From Arthrobacter sp. HY1533 (GTDB lineage Bacteria > Actinomycetota > Actinomycetes > Actinomycetales > Micrococcaceae): a stretch of 64,000 bases of DNA. A model generated the notes under the pieces. It made no database searches. It was not told the DNA's origin and saw nothing but the letters and a program-made list of their open reading frames with translations. Position 1 is the first letter of the stretch. Each line of letters starts with the position of its first letter. Location of the stretch: NCBI RefSeq assembly GCF_027568515.1, contig NZ_JANKZF010000020.1, positions 23,637-87,636 of the forward strand, in the 5' to 3' direction. The position numbers and the translations under genes were made by a program. Below, piece by piece: positions 29,172-37,946 of this stretch.

Positions 29172-30842
29172 CTAGTGCGAGATGGCCTTGTCGCCTTCGC
29201 CGGCCTCCACTGCCTCGTGGTGGTGGCCCGCCTCGAGTTCGGACGGCGATGCCGGGGCAACGCGGTCCTCGAAGAAGAATCCGCTGAGCTTGGAGCGCAG
29301 CTTTTCCTTCCGGGTGACGATCCCGTTTTCGTTCGGGATGCCTTCCTCGGCAACGGGGGATTCGTAGCCAACAAGCTTGTAGCGCTTGTAGTCGTCCACC
29401 TGTGCGTGGATTTCCTGGAACTCACCGTGCGGCAGGCGCACAATGCGTCCCGTCTCGCGGCCGTGCAGGGCGATCTCGCGGTCCTTGCGCTGCAGCGCCA
29501 GGGCCACGCGCTTGGTGACGATGAAGCCGACGATCGGGCCGATGAAGAACAGTGCACGCAGCCAGTACGTCACGTCATTGAGCGAGACTTCAAAGTGCGT
29601 TGCGATCAGGTCGGAGCTGGCAGCTGCCCACATGACGCAGTAGAAGATGAAGCCGGCAACACCAATGGCGGTGCGTGTCGGTGCGTTGCGCGGGCGGTCC
29701 AGCACGTGGTGCTCGCGGTTGTCGCGGGTGACCCAGCTTTCGATCCAGGGGTAGGTGAACAGCAGCGTGAACACCAGGCCTGCGGGGATCAGGGCCGGGC
29801 CCAGAACGTTGAACGTCAGCGTGTTGACGCCCCAGGGGAACGGGATGTGCCATTCCATCGGGATGTTGAACAGCCAGCCCGGCATCAGGCGCAGGGCGCC
29901 GTCAACCCAACCGATGTACCAGTCAGGCTGGGTGCCTGCGGACACGGGGGAGGGGTCGTACGGGCCGTAGTTCCAGATCGGGTTGATCTGGAAGAACGCC
30001 GAGATGAAGGCGATGATGCCGAAGACGATGAAGAAGAAGCCACCGGCCTTTGCAGCGTAGACCGGGCCGAGCGGGTAGCCGACGACGTTGCGGTCGTTGC
30101 GGCCCGGGCCGGGGTACTGCGTGTGCTTGTGGACAACCACCATGAACAGGTGGATGGCAATCATGAGCAGGATCAGGGCCGGAACCAGCATGATGTGCAT
30201 CATGTACAGGCGGCCGATGATCATGGTGCCGGGGAACTCTCCGCCGAACAGGAAGAACGAGATGTACGTTCCAACCACGGGGATGGACTTGACCACGCCG
30301 TCGATGATGCGCAGGCCGTTGCCGGAGAGCAGGTCATCGGGGAGCGAGTAGCCGGTGAAGCCGGCAGCCATGGAGAGAATGAGCAGCACGCCGCCCACAA
30401 CCCAGTTCAGTTCGCGGGGCTTGCGGAAAGCACCCGTGAAGAACACGCGCAGCATGTGCACGGACACGGCGGCCACGAACAGCAGTGCCGACCAGTGGTG
30501 GACCTGGCGCATGAACAGGCCGCCGCGGACCTCGAAGGAGATGCGCAGTGCGGAGTCGTAGGCCACGGACATTTCCACGCCCTTGAGCGGGACGTACGGG
30601 CCTGCGTAGTGGGTCTCCGCCATGGACGGGTCAAAGAAGAACGTCAGGAAGGTGCCCGAGAGCAGCAGGATGACGAAGGAGTACAGTGCCACCTCGCCGA
30701 ACATGAATGACCAGTGGTCGGGGAAGACCTTGCGGCCAAATTCCCGCAGCATGCCCGATCCGCCGACGCGCTCATCAACAAAATTGGTGATGCGTCCGGT
30801 GGAGGTGGTGGGTTCGAACGGTGTTTGCGTTGCAGTGCTCAT
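29172..30842 (-). CDS. qcrB: Cytochrome bc1 complex cytochrome b subunit
   Basis: The membrane quinol-oxidising subunit of the actinobacterial bcc complex, with two b haems. It has 556 residues; eight or nine hydrophobic helices are visible. The first haem-ligand helix holds FMRQVHHWSALLFVAAVSVH and the next HLFMVVVHKHTQYPG. The Qo-site motif appears as PIWNYGPYDPSP, the actinobacterial form of the PEWY region. A long cytosolic C-terminal tail (about 120 residues, charged) is typical of Actinobacteria. ATG 30842 is two bases after the qcrA stop. It is the last gene of ctaE-qcrC-qcrA-qcrB. Confidence 0.97.
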   Translation of the reverse strand: MSTATQTPFEPTTSTGRITNFVDERVGGSGMLREFGRKVFPDHWSFMFGEVALYSFVILLLSGTFLTFFFDPSMAETHYAGPYVPLKGVEMSVAYDSALRISFEVRGGLFMRQVHHWSALLFVAAVSVHMLRVFFTGAFRKPRELNWVVGGVLLILSMAAGFTGYSLPDDLLSGNGLRIIDGVVKSIPVVGTYISFFLFGGEFPGTMIIGRLYMMHIMLVPALILLMIAIHLFMVVVHKHTQYPGPGRNDRNVVGYPLGPVYAAKAGGFFFIVFGIIAFISAFFQINPIWNYGPYDPSPVSAGTQPDWYIGWVDGALRLMPGWLFNIPMEWHIPFPWGVNTLTFNVLGPALIPAGLVFTLLFTYPWIESWVTRDNREHHVLDRPRNAPTRTAIGVAGFIFYCVMWAAASSDLIATHFEVSLNDVTYWLRALFFIGPIVGFIVTKRVALALQRKDREIALHGRETGRIVRLPHGEFQEIHAQVDDYKRYKLVGYESPVAEEGIPNENGIVTRKEKLRSKLSGFFFEDRVAPASPSELEAGHHHEAVEAGEGDKAISH

Positions 30843-30844
30843 GA

Positions 30845-31873
30845 TTAGCCACGCTCCCAGAAGCTCGGTCCGACAGGTTCGTGGAAGTCGCTCTGGGCGA
30901 CCAGGTAGCCATCGGCGTCAACCGTGATCGGCAGCTGCGGCAGGGGGCGTACGGCCGGTCCGAAGATGACCTTGCACTCCTGCGTCAGGTCGAAGGTCGA
31001 CTGGTGGCAGGGGCACAGCAGGTGGTGCGTCTGCTGCTCGTAGAGGGCAACGGGGCAGCCCACGTGGGTGCAGATCTTGGAGTAGGCAACGATGCCGTTG
31101 TAGCCCCAGTCCTCGCGGCCCTCGGAGGGGTTGAGGTCTTCCGGGTTCAGGCGCATGAGCAGGACAACTGCCTTGGCCTTCGCGTTCAGCTTGCCGTGCT
31201 CGAGCTCGTTCAGCGACTCGGGGATCACGTGGAAGGCGGAGCCGATGGTGACATCTGCGGCCTTGATGGGTGTTCCGTCGGGGTCGCGGGCCAGACGCTC
31301 GCCTTCCTTCCACAGGGTGTGGCGGAGGGCGTCGCCGGGCAGCGGGCCCAGGTCGCGGAAGATGGCAATTGCCGGCAGCGGGGCCAGTGCAACGGCTCCG
31401 ATGAGGGTGTTGCGGATCAGCGGACGGCGCTTGATGCCGGTCTCGTCGAGAATGTCATCGACGATCTTGACGGCGGCCTGGCGGTCTTCCTCGGAACGGA
31501 TCTCGTGGCGTTCCTCGGCAACTTCGTGGTCAGGCATGAGGGCGCGGGCCCAGTGCACAATGCCCGTGCCAATGCCCAGCATGGCAAATGCCACGCCCAG
31601 GCCCAGAAGCGTGTTCTGGATGCGCAGGGTGCCGATGGTGTCATCGAGGCGCACACCGAAGTAGCCAACCATGAACACCAGGGTGCCCACGATGGAAATG
31701 ATAAATAGCCATGCCACCTGGCGTTCGGCACGCTTGGCCGCCTTGGGGTCGGTATCGGCCAGTCGCAGGCGATGTGGAGGCAGTCCCGGATCTTGGAACT
31801 TGTCCACCTCTTCGCGACCAGCCTTAGCTACGGCGTCCGAGCTTGTCGGCGTGCCGTCACTATGGTTGCCCAT
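30845..31873 (-). CDS. qcrA: Rieske iron-sulfur subunit of the bc1 complex
   Basis: Carries the 2Fe-2S centre that takes electrons from quinol to cytochrome cc. The 342-residue protein has three membrane segments near the N-terminus, the actinobacterial arrangement (AWLFIISIVGTLVFMVGYFG, TLLGLGVAFAMLGIGTGIVH, LIGAVALAPLPAIAIF). The Rieske domain ligands are Cys268/His270 in CTHVGCP and Cys287/His290 in CPCHQS, with Cys273 and Cys289 able to form the disulfide. ATG 31873 follows GAGGGG. The gap to qcrC is 95 bp. Confidence 0.97.
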   Translation of the reverse strand: MGNHSDGTPTSSDAVAKAGREEVDKFQDPGLPPHRLRLADTDPKAAKRAERQVAWLFIISIVGTLVFMVGYFGVRLDDTIGTLRIQNTLLGLGVAFAMLGIGTGIVHWARALMPDHEVAEERHEIRSEEDRQAAVKIVDDILDETGIKRRPLIRNTLIGAVALAPLPAIAIFRDLGPLPGDALRHTLWKEGERLARDPDGTPIKAADVTIGSAFHVIPESLNELEHGKLNAKAKAVVLLMRLNPEDLNPSEGREDWGYNGIVAYSKICTHVGCPVALYEQQTHHLLCPCHQSTFDLTQECKVIFGPAVRPLPQLPITVDADGYLVAQSDFHEPVGPSFWERG

Positions 31874-31968
31874 AATCCCCTCATCCTTCTCTTATCCCGG
31901 TACGTTCCCGGGGTCGTAATGTATGTTTCACGGCTGCGTGGCAGCCAAAATCTGCGGCTTTCTGAAGC

Positions 31969-32757
31969 CTAGGAGGTGCGGGACGTCAGCCAGATGGTGA
32001 AGCCGATGATGACACCCAGGACGGCGGTCCAGAGGAACAGGCCCTCGGATACGGGTCCCAGTGAGCCAAGCTTTGCTCCACCAGGTGCGCCCTGGTTCTC
32101 AATGGTCTTCAGGAAGGTGATGATGTCGCGCTTGCCCTCGGGGGTGATGTTCGCGTCGTTGAAGACCGGCATGTTCTGCGGTCCCGTGACCATGGCGCTG
32201 TAGATGTGGCTCTCCGAGACGCCGTCCAGCGGCGGGGCAAACTTGCCGCGGGTCAGGGCGCCGCCGGCAGCTGCCGCATTGTGGCACATGGCGCAGTTGA
32301 CGCGGAACAGCTCGCCACCAACAGCGGCGTCACCCTTGCCGTCGAGGTATTCCTCGGCGGGCAGGGCCGGGCCGTCGCCAAGGGTGGCAACATAGGCTGC
32401 CATCTGGCGGGTCTGCTCGGTGTTGAACTGCTTGGGCTTCTGCTTGGCCTGGGGTCCCTGCATCTGCATGGGCATGCGGCCCGTGCCGACCTGGAAGTCA
32501 ACGGCGGCAGCGCCGACGCCGGCCAGGGAGGGTCCTGCGTCCGTGCCGCTGGCGCCGAGGCCGTGGCAGGTGGCGCAGTTGGCCACGAAGAGCTTCTCGC
32601 CCTCCTCGACTTCATGCGCCGTGTAGGTGGTGGTCTCAGCCTTGGCCTCATTCACGGTTGTGACAACGGCGTACAGCCCACCTGTCAGCATGAGCCCCAG
32701 CACCAGCAACGCTAGTGCAGCCAGCGGATGACGTCGCTTCTGCGAAAGTGCCTTCAC
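31969..32757 (-). CDS. qcrC: Dihaem cytochrome c subunit of the bc1 complex
   Basis: The dihaem cytochrome cc that wires the bc1 complex directly to CtaC, replacing a soluble cytochrome c. It has 262 residues, an N-terminal membrane anchor (PLAALALLVLGLMLTGGLYAVV) and a C-terminal one (LFLWTAVLGVIIGFTIWLTS). Haem motifs are CATCH (61-65) and CAMCH (155-159). The GTG at 32757 has AAGGA about nine bases upstream. It follows ctaE by 88 bp on the same strand. Confidence 0.97.
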   Translation of the reverse strand: MKALSQKRRHPLAALALLVLGLMLTGGLYAVVTTVNEAKAETTTYTAHEVEEGEKLFVANCATCHGLGASGTDAGPSLAGVGAAAVDFQVGTGRMPMQMQGPQAKQKPKQFNTEQTRQMAAYVATLGDGPALPAEEYLDGKGDAAVGGELFRVNCAMCHNAAAAGGALTRGKFAPPLDGVSESHIYSAMVTGPQNMPVFNDANITPEGKRDIITFLKTIENQGAPGGAKLGSLGPVSEGLFLWTAVLGVIIGFTIWLTSRTS

Positions 32758-32845
32758 TTGGTGGTTCCTTTGATCTATATCCAGCAGCCCCTGACAGGGG
32801 CCGCAAATGCTAATTCTTACCGGGATGGAAGAAGGCTTCGGGAGC

Positions 32846-33484
32846 CTACTTCAGCACGTAGATGACCAGGAAGAGGCCGATCCACACGACGTCCACGAAG
32901 TGCCAGTAGTAAGAAGTCACGATCGCGCTGGTGGCTTCGAAGTGTCCAAACTTCTTGGCGGCGTAGGCGCGTCCAATGATGAGGAGGAATGCGATGAGTC
33001 CGCCAATGACGTGCAGGCCGTGGAAGCCGGTGGTCATGTAGAAGGCAGAGCCATAGGGGTTTGAGTTCAGGGTTACGTGCTCGGAGGTCAGCATGACGTA
33101 TTCGGTCGTCTGACCGGCAACGAAGATGGCACCAAGAACGAACGTCAACAGGAACCACTCCGTCATTCCCCACTTGGAGAACGCGAAGAGGCGCCCGGTG
33201 CGGCGGGGCCGAAGGTTCTCCGCGGCAAACACGCCCATCTGGCAGCTGAATGAGCTGGATACCAGGATCAGGGTGTTAACCAGGGCGAACGGGAAGTTCA
33301 GCTTGGCCGATTCTTCCGCCCACATTCCACCGGTGGTGGAACGCAGGGTGAAGTACATGGCAAAAAGGCCGGCAAAGAACATCAGCTCGCTGGACAGCCA
33401 AACAACGGTTCCTACAGAAACCATGTTCGGCCGGTTCAGCGTCGGATGCGCCGGGGTACTGGGGGCATGGGTCGCAGTTGTCAC
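32846..33484 (-). CDS. ctaE: Cytochrome c oxidase subunit III (aa3 type)
   Basis: A 212-residue integral membrane subunit with five helices, the length usual in Actinobacteria. Conserved segments include [40 protein letters not shown] and [22 protein letters not shown] 33484 is preceded by CATAAT and six bases, with no Shine-Dalgarno, so the operon message is probably leaderless; the frame stays open to 33604 but that part lacks conservation. As first gene of ctaE-qcrCAB it links oxidase and bc1 expression and so supports a bcc:aa3 supercomplex. Confidence 0.96.
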   Translation of the reverse strand: MTTATHAPSTPAHPTLNRPNMVSVGTVVWLSSELMFFAGLFAMYFTLRSTTGGMWAEESAKLNFPFALVNTLILVSSSFSCQMGVFAAENLRPRRTGRLFAFSKWGMTEWFLLTFVLGAIFVAGQTTEYVMLTSEHVTLNSNPYGSAFYMTTGFHGLHVIGGLIAFLLIIGRAYAAKKFGHFEATSAIVTSYYWHFVDVVWIGLFLVIYVLK

Positions 33485-33520
33485 ATAGACATTATGTCTA
33501 TAAACGGCCAGAGTTCCCAA
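33485..33520 (-). promoter_or_regulatory. ctaE-qcr promoter overlapped by a 17-bp palindrome
   Basis: On the minus strand TTGGGA (33520-33515), 18 bases, CATAAT (33496-33491), six bases, then the GTG. The -10 sits inside a perfect dyad, ATAGACAT-T-ATGTCTAT, at 33485-33501. The dyad ends at the start codon and is likely an operator for an unknown regulator. Confidence 0.6.
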
Positions 33521-33657
33521 TGCGAAATGCCGTTTGCGGGATCTTTTTCTACAAACTTGCGAAATTCCGGCGGATTCACAGCTTAAACCCAGATGCGTAT
33601 GCACAACACGGTGCGCGTGTCAATGGTCACAAAGGCCGTTCGGGGCGCTGTTTCGTC

Positions 33658-33663
33658 TAACAT
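33658..33663 (+). promoter_or_regulatory. -10 element of trpD
   Basis: TAACAT (33658-33663), seven bases (CAACAGG), then GTG 33671. AGG touches the GTG too closely for a ribosome-binding site, so a leaderless start is likely. Confidence 0.5.
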
Positions 33664-33670
33664 CAACAGG

Positions 33671-34735
33671 GTGAATCCTCTCCAAAACGCACCCGCAGCC
33701 GCCCGCACCTGGCCCAACCTGATCGCCGCGCTGATCGCGGGGGAGGACCTGAGCCAGGAGTCAACGGAGTGGGCCATGAACACCATCATGGCCGGCAATG
33801 CAACTGACGTTCAGATCGCCGGATTCCTTGTTGCCCTGCGCGCCAAGGGGGAGACCGTGGCGGAGGTGACGGGCCTGGTGGAGGCCATGCTTGCCAACGC
33901 CCGCCCGCTGCATGTGCCCGGCGATGCCCTGGACATTGTGGGGACCGGCGGGGACCGCCTGAACACCGTGAACATCTCCACCATGGCGGCACTCGTGTGT
34001 GCCGGTGCCGGTGCCACGGTGGTCAAGCACGGCAACCGTGCCTCATCCTCGGCCGCCGGATCCGCCGACGTCCTGGAGAAGCTTGGCGTGCGCCTGGACT
34101 TCCCACTGGAAACCGTGGCCCGGGCCGCAAGCGAGGTGGGCATCACCTTCTGCTTTGCCAATTTCTTCCACCCCTCCATGCGCCACGCAGCCATTGCGCG
34201 CAAGGAAATCGGCGTGCCCACCGCCTTCAACTTCCTGGGCCCGCTGACCAACCCGGCCCGCGTGGTTGCCTCCGCCATTGGCGTGGCCGACGCCCGCATG
34301 GCGCCGCTCATGGCCGGGGTCCTCGCCGCACGCAACATCCGCGCCCTGGTGTTCCGCGGCAGCGACGGCCTCGATGAACTCACGACGACGGGCCCCTCCA
34401 CTGTTTGGGAGGTCCGGGACAATGTGGTCACCGAAAGCATCTTTGACCCGCTGGATTTGGGCATCGCCCGGGCCACCATTGATGACCTCCGGGGGCAGAA
34501 CGCCGAGTACAACGCCCAGGTGGTGCGCCGCATCCTGGACGGGGAACGCTCACCCATCCGCGACGCCGTGCTCTTGAATGCCGCCGCGGGCCTGGTGGCC
34601 TACGACCGCTCCGCCCACGGCAGCCTGCTGGAACGCTTCAAGTTCGCCCTGGCCCGGGCGGAGGCGTCCATCGACGGCGGCGGGGCCGCCAACGTGCTCA
34701 AGAGCTGGGTGGCCCTGGGCAGCTCCCAGGCGTAA
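33671..34735 (+). CDS. trpD: Anthranilate phosphoribosyltransferase
   Basis: It joins anthranilate to PRPP in the second step of tryptophan synthesis. The 354-residue protein has the PRPP-binding [17 protein letters not shown] stretch, then [42 protein letters not shown] and [11 protein letters not shown], all family hallmarks. I chose GTG 33671 ([18 protein letters not shown]), which fits the leaderless -10; the frame runs upstream to 33593 without conserved sequence. It stands alone, away from the main trp operon, as is common in Actinobacteria. It diverges from the ctaE operon. Confidence 0.96.
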   Translation: MNPLQNAPAAARTWPNLIAALIAGEDLSQESTEWAMNTIMAGNATDVQIAGFLVALRAKGETVAEVTGLVEAMLANARPLHVPGDALDIVGTGGDRLNTVNISTMAALVCAGAGATVVKHGNRASSSAAGSADVLEKLGVRLDFPLETVARAASEVGITFCFANFFHPSMRHAAIARKEIGVPTAFNFLGPLTNPARVVASAIGVADARMAPLMAGVLAARNIRALVFRGSDGLDELTTTGPSTVWEVRDNVVTESIFDPLDLGIARATIDDLRGQNAEYNAQVVRRILDGERSPIRDAVLLNAAAGLVAYDRSAHGSLLERFKFALARAEASIDGGGAANVLKSWVALGSSQA

Positions 34736-34756
34736 GGCCGGCCGGGCTGCCCGGTC

Positions 34757-35491
34757 TCAGGCCAGGGCGCGTGCCGCCTTGCCGGCCTCCGCCACCAGGG
34801 CGGCATCAGTTGCGAAGTAACTGTGGTCCTCAGCCTGGGCGGAGGCTGTCAGCGGTGCTGGGGGAGGATCGTTGACGCTTCGCTTGGCCGACAGGTGCAC
34901 ATCGCGCAGGCCCGCAGCGTGGAAGGCCGCGAAGTCGGAGATCTCCACACCGCCGCCGGCCATGACGTCCAGGCGCCCTTGGGCTGCCTCGTGCATGGCC
35001 CGCAGTTGGTTCAGCCCGGCGCCGGCGCGTACCTCCCCGCCGGAACTGAGGATCCGCGCAACGCCCAGGTCCGCCAGCCGCGGCACCGCGGCCGAGGCCT
35101 CGGTCATGGAGAGGTGGTCCACGGCGCGGTGGAAGGTGATGTGCATGCCGTTGGCGGCAGCGATGAGAGTCTCCACAACCGCGTAGTCAATCCCGCCCCC
35201 GGGCTTCAAGGCGCCGATGACAACGCCGGAGGCGCCGCCGTCGTGCATTTCCTTGATCTCCGCCACCATCAGGGCCACGGCGTCGCCGTCGTAGACGTAG
35301 TCGCCGGGCCTGGGCCGGATGAGGGTGTGGACGGGCAGGGACGGCTCGGCGGCACGGATGCCCTTGAGCAGTCCCTGCGAGGGTGTCAGGCCACCCAGCT
35401 GCAGGGCGCAGCACAGCTCAACGCGGGCCGCTCCGTTGGCCGCGGCAAGCCGGGCACCGGGGACATCCTGAACGGCGATCTCCAGGCGCAT
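34757..35491 (-). CDS. cutC: CutC family protein (copper homeostasis family)
   Basis: A 244-residue TIM-barrel protein of the CutC family. Conserved parts are GAARVELCCALQLGGLTPS, HTLIRPRPGDYVY, GVVIGALKPGGGID, ITFHRAVDHL, ILSSGGEVRAG and VMAGGGV. The family was linked to copper tolerance in E. coli, but the direct biochemical role remains unclear, and I see no obvious copper motif cluster. ATG 35491 lies eight bases after the stop of the Lrp/AsnC-like gene, so they are probably co-transcribed. Confidence 0.92.
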   Translation of the reverse strand: MRLEIAVQDVPGARLAAANGAARVELCCALQLGGLTPSQGLLKGIRAAEPSLPVHTLIRPRPGDYVYDGDAVALMVAEIKEMHDGGASGVVIGALKPGGGIDYAVVETLIAAANGMHITFHRAVDHLSMTEASAAVPRLADLGVARILSSGGEVRAGAGLNQLRAMHEAAQGRLDVMAGGGVEISDFAAFHAAGLRDVHLSAKRSVNDPPPAPLTASAQAEDHSYFATDAALVAEAGKAARALA

Positions 35492-35499
35492 CCCGGGGC

Positions 35500-35781
35500 T
35501 CAGTGGTCGAAGCCGAGGGAAAACGCCGCGTCCAGGTCGTGCTGGGAGTAGGCGCGGAAAGAAATCTGGGTGGTCGTGGAGACCACTGACTTGACCTTGG
35601 AGAGCTTGTCGGCGATGACGTCGGCCAGCTCTTCGTGCTTTTCAACGCGCGCAATGGCGATCAGGTCCCATTCCCCGGTCACCGAGTAGACCTCGCTGAT
35701 GCCCGCCAGCTCGGAAATTTCCTGGGCGGACTCGGGGATCCGCGTTGCGTCAGTCTTGATGAGGACAAAAGCAGTGATCAC
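35500..35781 (-). CDS. Stand-alone Lrp/AsnC ligand-binding (RAM) domain protein
   Basis: A 93-residue protein that consists only of the alpha-beta RAM domain of Lrp/AsnC regulators: ITAFVLIKTDATRIPESAQE, then LAGISEVYSVTGEWDLIAIA and DKLSKVKSVVSTTTQISF. There is no DNA-binding domain, and none is found in the upstream frame. Stand-alone RAM proteins form oligomers that bind amino acids and may modulate full-length Lrp proteins. GTG 35781 has AAGGA eight bases upstream. It precedes cutC on the same strand. Confidence 0.9.
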   Translation of the reverse strand: MITAFVLIKTDATRIPESAQEISELAGISEVYSVTGEWDLIAIARVEKHEELADVIADKLSKVKSVVSTTTQISFRAYSQHDLDAAFSLGFDH

Positions 35782-35884
35782 AGGTGGGGTCCTTGTCGGT
35801 TCGGGTGCAAAAAGCTGTGTGTCGTGGCGAGCGGCGCGCCTGCGCTGCGCACCATTTGATCGTAGCGCAGCGGCCCGGCGCTGG

Positions 35885-36271
35885 TCAGGAGCTGCGGGTG
35901 CGCCGCGCCACAAGAGTTGCCAGGAGCCGGTGGCCCAGCAGGAAGAGCGCCAGGACCAGGGTGGCCACGATGACGAAGGGCAGTTCAGCCGTGCTGCCGG
36001 AGGCGATGCGCAGGGCCATTCCGCCGGCCACCGTGATGAGCCACAGGCACACGCCCTGGGGCCAGATCCGCAAGGGTGCCTTCCAGCTGCGGCATACCAG
36101 CCAGCCGATCGCCAGGGCGGCCAGGAAAGGCCACGCCGTGGTGAACACGCCTGCGGCGGTCAGGCTTTCACTGTGGGAGCTGCGCCCGGACAGGGCAAAG
36201 ACCAGCACCAGGACGGCGTCGGCCGCCACGGCATAGGCGATTGTTTTTGGGGAGGAATGCGATTCGTTCAC
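35885..36271 (-). CDS. DUF3054 family membrane protein
   Basis: A 128-residue actinobacterial membrane protein with about four hydrophobic helices (AYAVAADAVLVLVFALSG, AWPFLAALAIGWLVCRSW, GVCLWLITVAGGMALRIA, PFVIVATLVLALFLLGHRLL). This matches the DUF3054 pattern, whose function is unknown. GTG 36271 follows TAAACT and six bases with no ribosome-binding site, suggesting a leaderless message. It lies between the dps-SDR operon and the AsnC-like gene, all on the minus strand. Confidence 0.88.
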   Translation of the reverse strand: MNESHSSPKTIAYAVAADAVLVLVFALSGRSSHSESLTAAGVFTTAWPFLAALAIGWLVCRSWKAPLRIWPQGVCLWLITVAGGMALRIASGSTAELPFVIVATLVLALFLLGHRLLATLVARRTRSS

Positions 36272-36277
36272 GCATCG

Positions 36278-36283
36278 AGTTTA
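36278..36283 (-). promoter_or_regulatory. -10 element of the DUF3054 gene
   Basis: Minus strand TAAACT, six bases (CGATGC), then GTG 36271, without Shine-Dalgarno. Confidence 0.55.
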
Positions 36284-36307
36284 GCCGCACGGCGGTCGGG
36301 AAGCCTG

Positions 36308-36337
36308 CCGCCACCGGGCACTGATGCCCGGTGGCGG
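36308..36337 (-). terminator. Terminator after the dps-SDR operon
   Basis: CCGCCACCGGGCA (36308-36320), loop CTGA, TGCCCGGTGGCGG (36325-36337): a perfect 13-bp stem about 30 bp after the SDR stop on the minus strand. Confidence 0.75.
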
Positions 36338-36366
36338 TGCCGGCTGTGGCCGGCCGGGTCCGCAGG

Positions 36367-37248
36367 CTACTTGGCGGGAAGGCTGGTTCCCGTCCTGGTG
36401 GCCTGCCGCCAGCCGTTGCCGGTGAGGTGCGAGCTGGCCTGGGCGCCCATTTGGGCCATGCCGCCGTCCACCTCCCAGCTGGCCCCTGTGACATAGCTCG
36501 CGGCAGGCGAGGCCAGAAATGCAATGACGTCGGCAATCTCCTGCGCCACACCCGCATGGCCCAATGGCAGGCCCGGGCGCGGAATGTCATGCGGGTGCCT
36601 GGTTTCCTCCACGGGCAGGTGGGTGGCGATTTCGCCCGGTGCCACGGCGTTGACGGTGATGGCGTCCCCCGACAATTCCAGGGCCATTGTCTTGACCAGG
36701 CCGTCCAGGCCGAACTTGGACGCGCAGTAGGCGCCGTAGCCGAACCTGGGCTGGTGGGCGTGGATGCTGGTGACAACCACGATCCGCCCGCCCGCACCGC
36801 CGGCCTGCAGGAGCCTTGCGGCGGCCTGCAGGCACAGGAAGGCGCCGTTGAGGTTCGTGTCCAGGATGCGCTGCCAGTCTGCGTACTCCGTATCCACCAC
36901 CGACGCCGTCAGGCCCACGCCCACGTTGTTGACAAAGACGCCCAGCCCGCCGAGCGTGCCGGCCAGGCCTTCCACGGCGGGGGCGCAGCTGGCCAGCTCC
37001 GTGGTGTCCAGCCACACGGATGCGGCCCGGCGGCCCAGCGCCTCGATGGCGGCCGCCGTGTCCGCCGCCCCGGCCTCGTCGTCATGCCAGGTGAAGCCCA
37101 CATCGAAACCGTCCCGGGCCAGGGCAAGGGCCGTGGCCCGCCCGATGCCCCGGTCGGCGCCGGTGACAACCGCAGTCCGCGGATACAGGGCAGCCTGTGG
37201 CCGGGACTCTGCCGTGCCGAAACCGGATCCGGCCGGGTCGGGACTCAC
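36367..37248 (-). CDS. Short-chain dehydrogenase/reductase (SDR)
   Basis: A classical SDR of 293 residues; the substrate is unknown. The cofactor motif TGADRGIG is at 29-36, FVNNVGVG follows, the catalytic Ser is in VVTSIHAHQP and the Tyr/Lys pair is in YGAYCASKFGL near residue 190. The C-terminus carries the YVTGASWEVDGGMAQMG segment typical of FabG-like SDRs, plus an extra tail of about 30 residues. GTG 37248 overlaps the dps stop as GTGA, so it is translationally coupled to dps. That coupling suggests a stress-related reductase, but this is inference. Confidence 0.92.
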   Translation of the reverse strand: MSPDPAGSGFGTAESRPQAALYPRTAVVTGADRGIGRATALALARDGFDVGFTWHDDEAGAADTAAAIEALGRRAASVWLDTTELASCAPAVEGLAGTLGGLGVFVNNVGVGLTASVVDTEYADWQRILDTNLNGAFLCLQAAARLLQAGGAGGRIVVVTSIHAHQPRFGYGAYCASKFGLDGLVKTMALELSGDAITVNAVAPGEIATHLPVEETRHPHDIPRPGLPLGHAGVAQEIADVIAFLASPAASYVTGASWEVDGGMAQMGAQASSHLTGNGWRQATRTGTSLPAK

Positions 37249-37805
37249 TTGGCCTTGTTGGCTGCGGCGCGTTCGGTCTTGGCGCCGGCATTGACGAGTT
37301 CGCCGTCGTCGTCCTCCAGGTGGGCGCGCATGAACCACTGGAACAGCTCGAGCTGGGCGCACTGGCCAATGAGCATGTCCTCGGTGATGGGGTCCAGCGG
37401 GCCCACCTCCGCGAGGGTCTTGCGGTGGCTCTTGAGGAACCCGCTGTAAACCACGTCCAGCGCCGCGAGGTGGGCGGAGGTGTGGGCGCGGCCAATGGAG
37501 TAGTCGTCCCAGGTGCGCGTGGCAACGAGCGCCCCGGGCAGGCCGTTCGGGGAGACCCCGAGGGTCGCAACGCGTTCGGCCGTTTCATCCACCATGGCCC
37601 GGACCTTCTCAATCTGCGGGTCCAGCATCTCGTGGACGCTGATGAAGTCCCGGCCCACCACATTCCAGTGCGCGTGCTTGAGCGTGAGCTGGAGGTCGTT
37701 CAGGGCGTGCAGGCGCGACTGCAACAGCGCGGCAACCTTGTGGCCGTCCTGCAGCGTGAGCCCCGGCACTGTGTATCCTGCGTGGGCTGTCCTCTTCGTG
37801 GCCAT
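37245..37805 (-). CDS. dps: Dps family DNA-binding ferritin-like protein
   Basis: A dodecameric mini-ferritin that oxidises and stores iron and can shield DNA. It has 186 residues. The inter-subunit ferroxidase ligands are visible: His46 in KHAHWNVVG, and His58, Asp62 and Glu66 in SVHEMLDPQIEKV. Lys/Arg-rich ends (MATKRTAHAG and NAGAKTERAAANKAK) may bind DNA. ATG 37805 has AAGGGAG five bases upstream. It forms an operon with the downstream SDR. Confidence 0.95.
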   Translation of the reverse strand: MATKRTAHAGYTVPGLTLQDGHKVAALLQSRLHALNDLQLTLKHAHWNVVGRDFISVHEMLDPQIEKVRAMVDETAERVATLGVSPNGLPGALVATRTWDDYSIGRAHTSAHLAALDVVYSGFLKSHRKTLAEVGPLDPITEDMLIGQCAQLELFQWFMRAHLEDDDGELVNAGAKTERAAANKAK

Positions 37806-37913
37806 TGAAACTCCCTTGTGTCAGATGCTCCTGTGAACGCCACCGGGCTGCTGCCCGGCCTGGCTCCCACGCTAGCCACATCGGGGCCCAAGTTCCAGAG
37901 AATCGCCCAAGCA

Positions 37914-37946
37914 GCCCGCCAAGTTACCTGTCGCGCAGGGGCGGGC
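37914..37946 (-). terminator. Probable terminator after the YciO/Sua5 gene
   Basis: GCCCGCC (37914-37920) pairs with GGCGGGC (37940-37946), with an inner CCTG..CAGG. It begins at the stop of the minus-strand gene. There is no T-tract. Confidence 0.45.

Noticed and set aside
29142..30710. 522-codon plus-strand frame over qcrB
   Set aside because: Antisense shadow; qcrB has haem-ligand motifs and full length.
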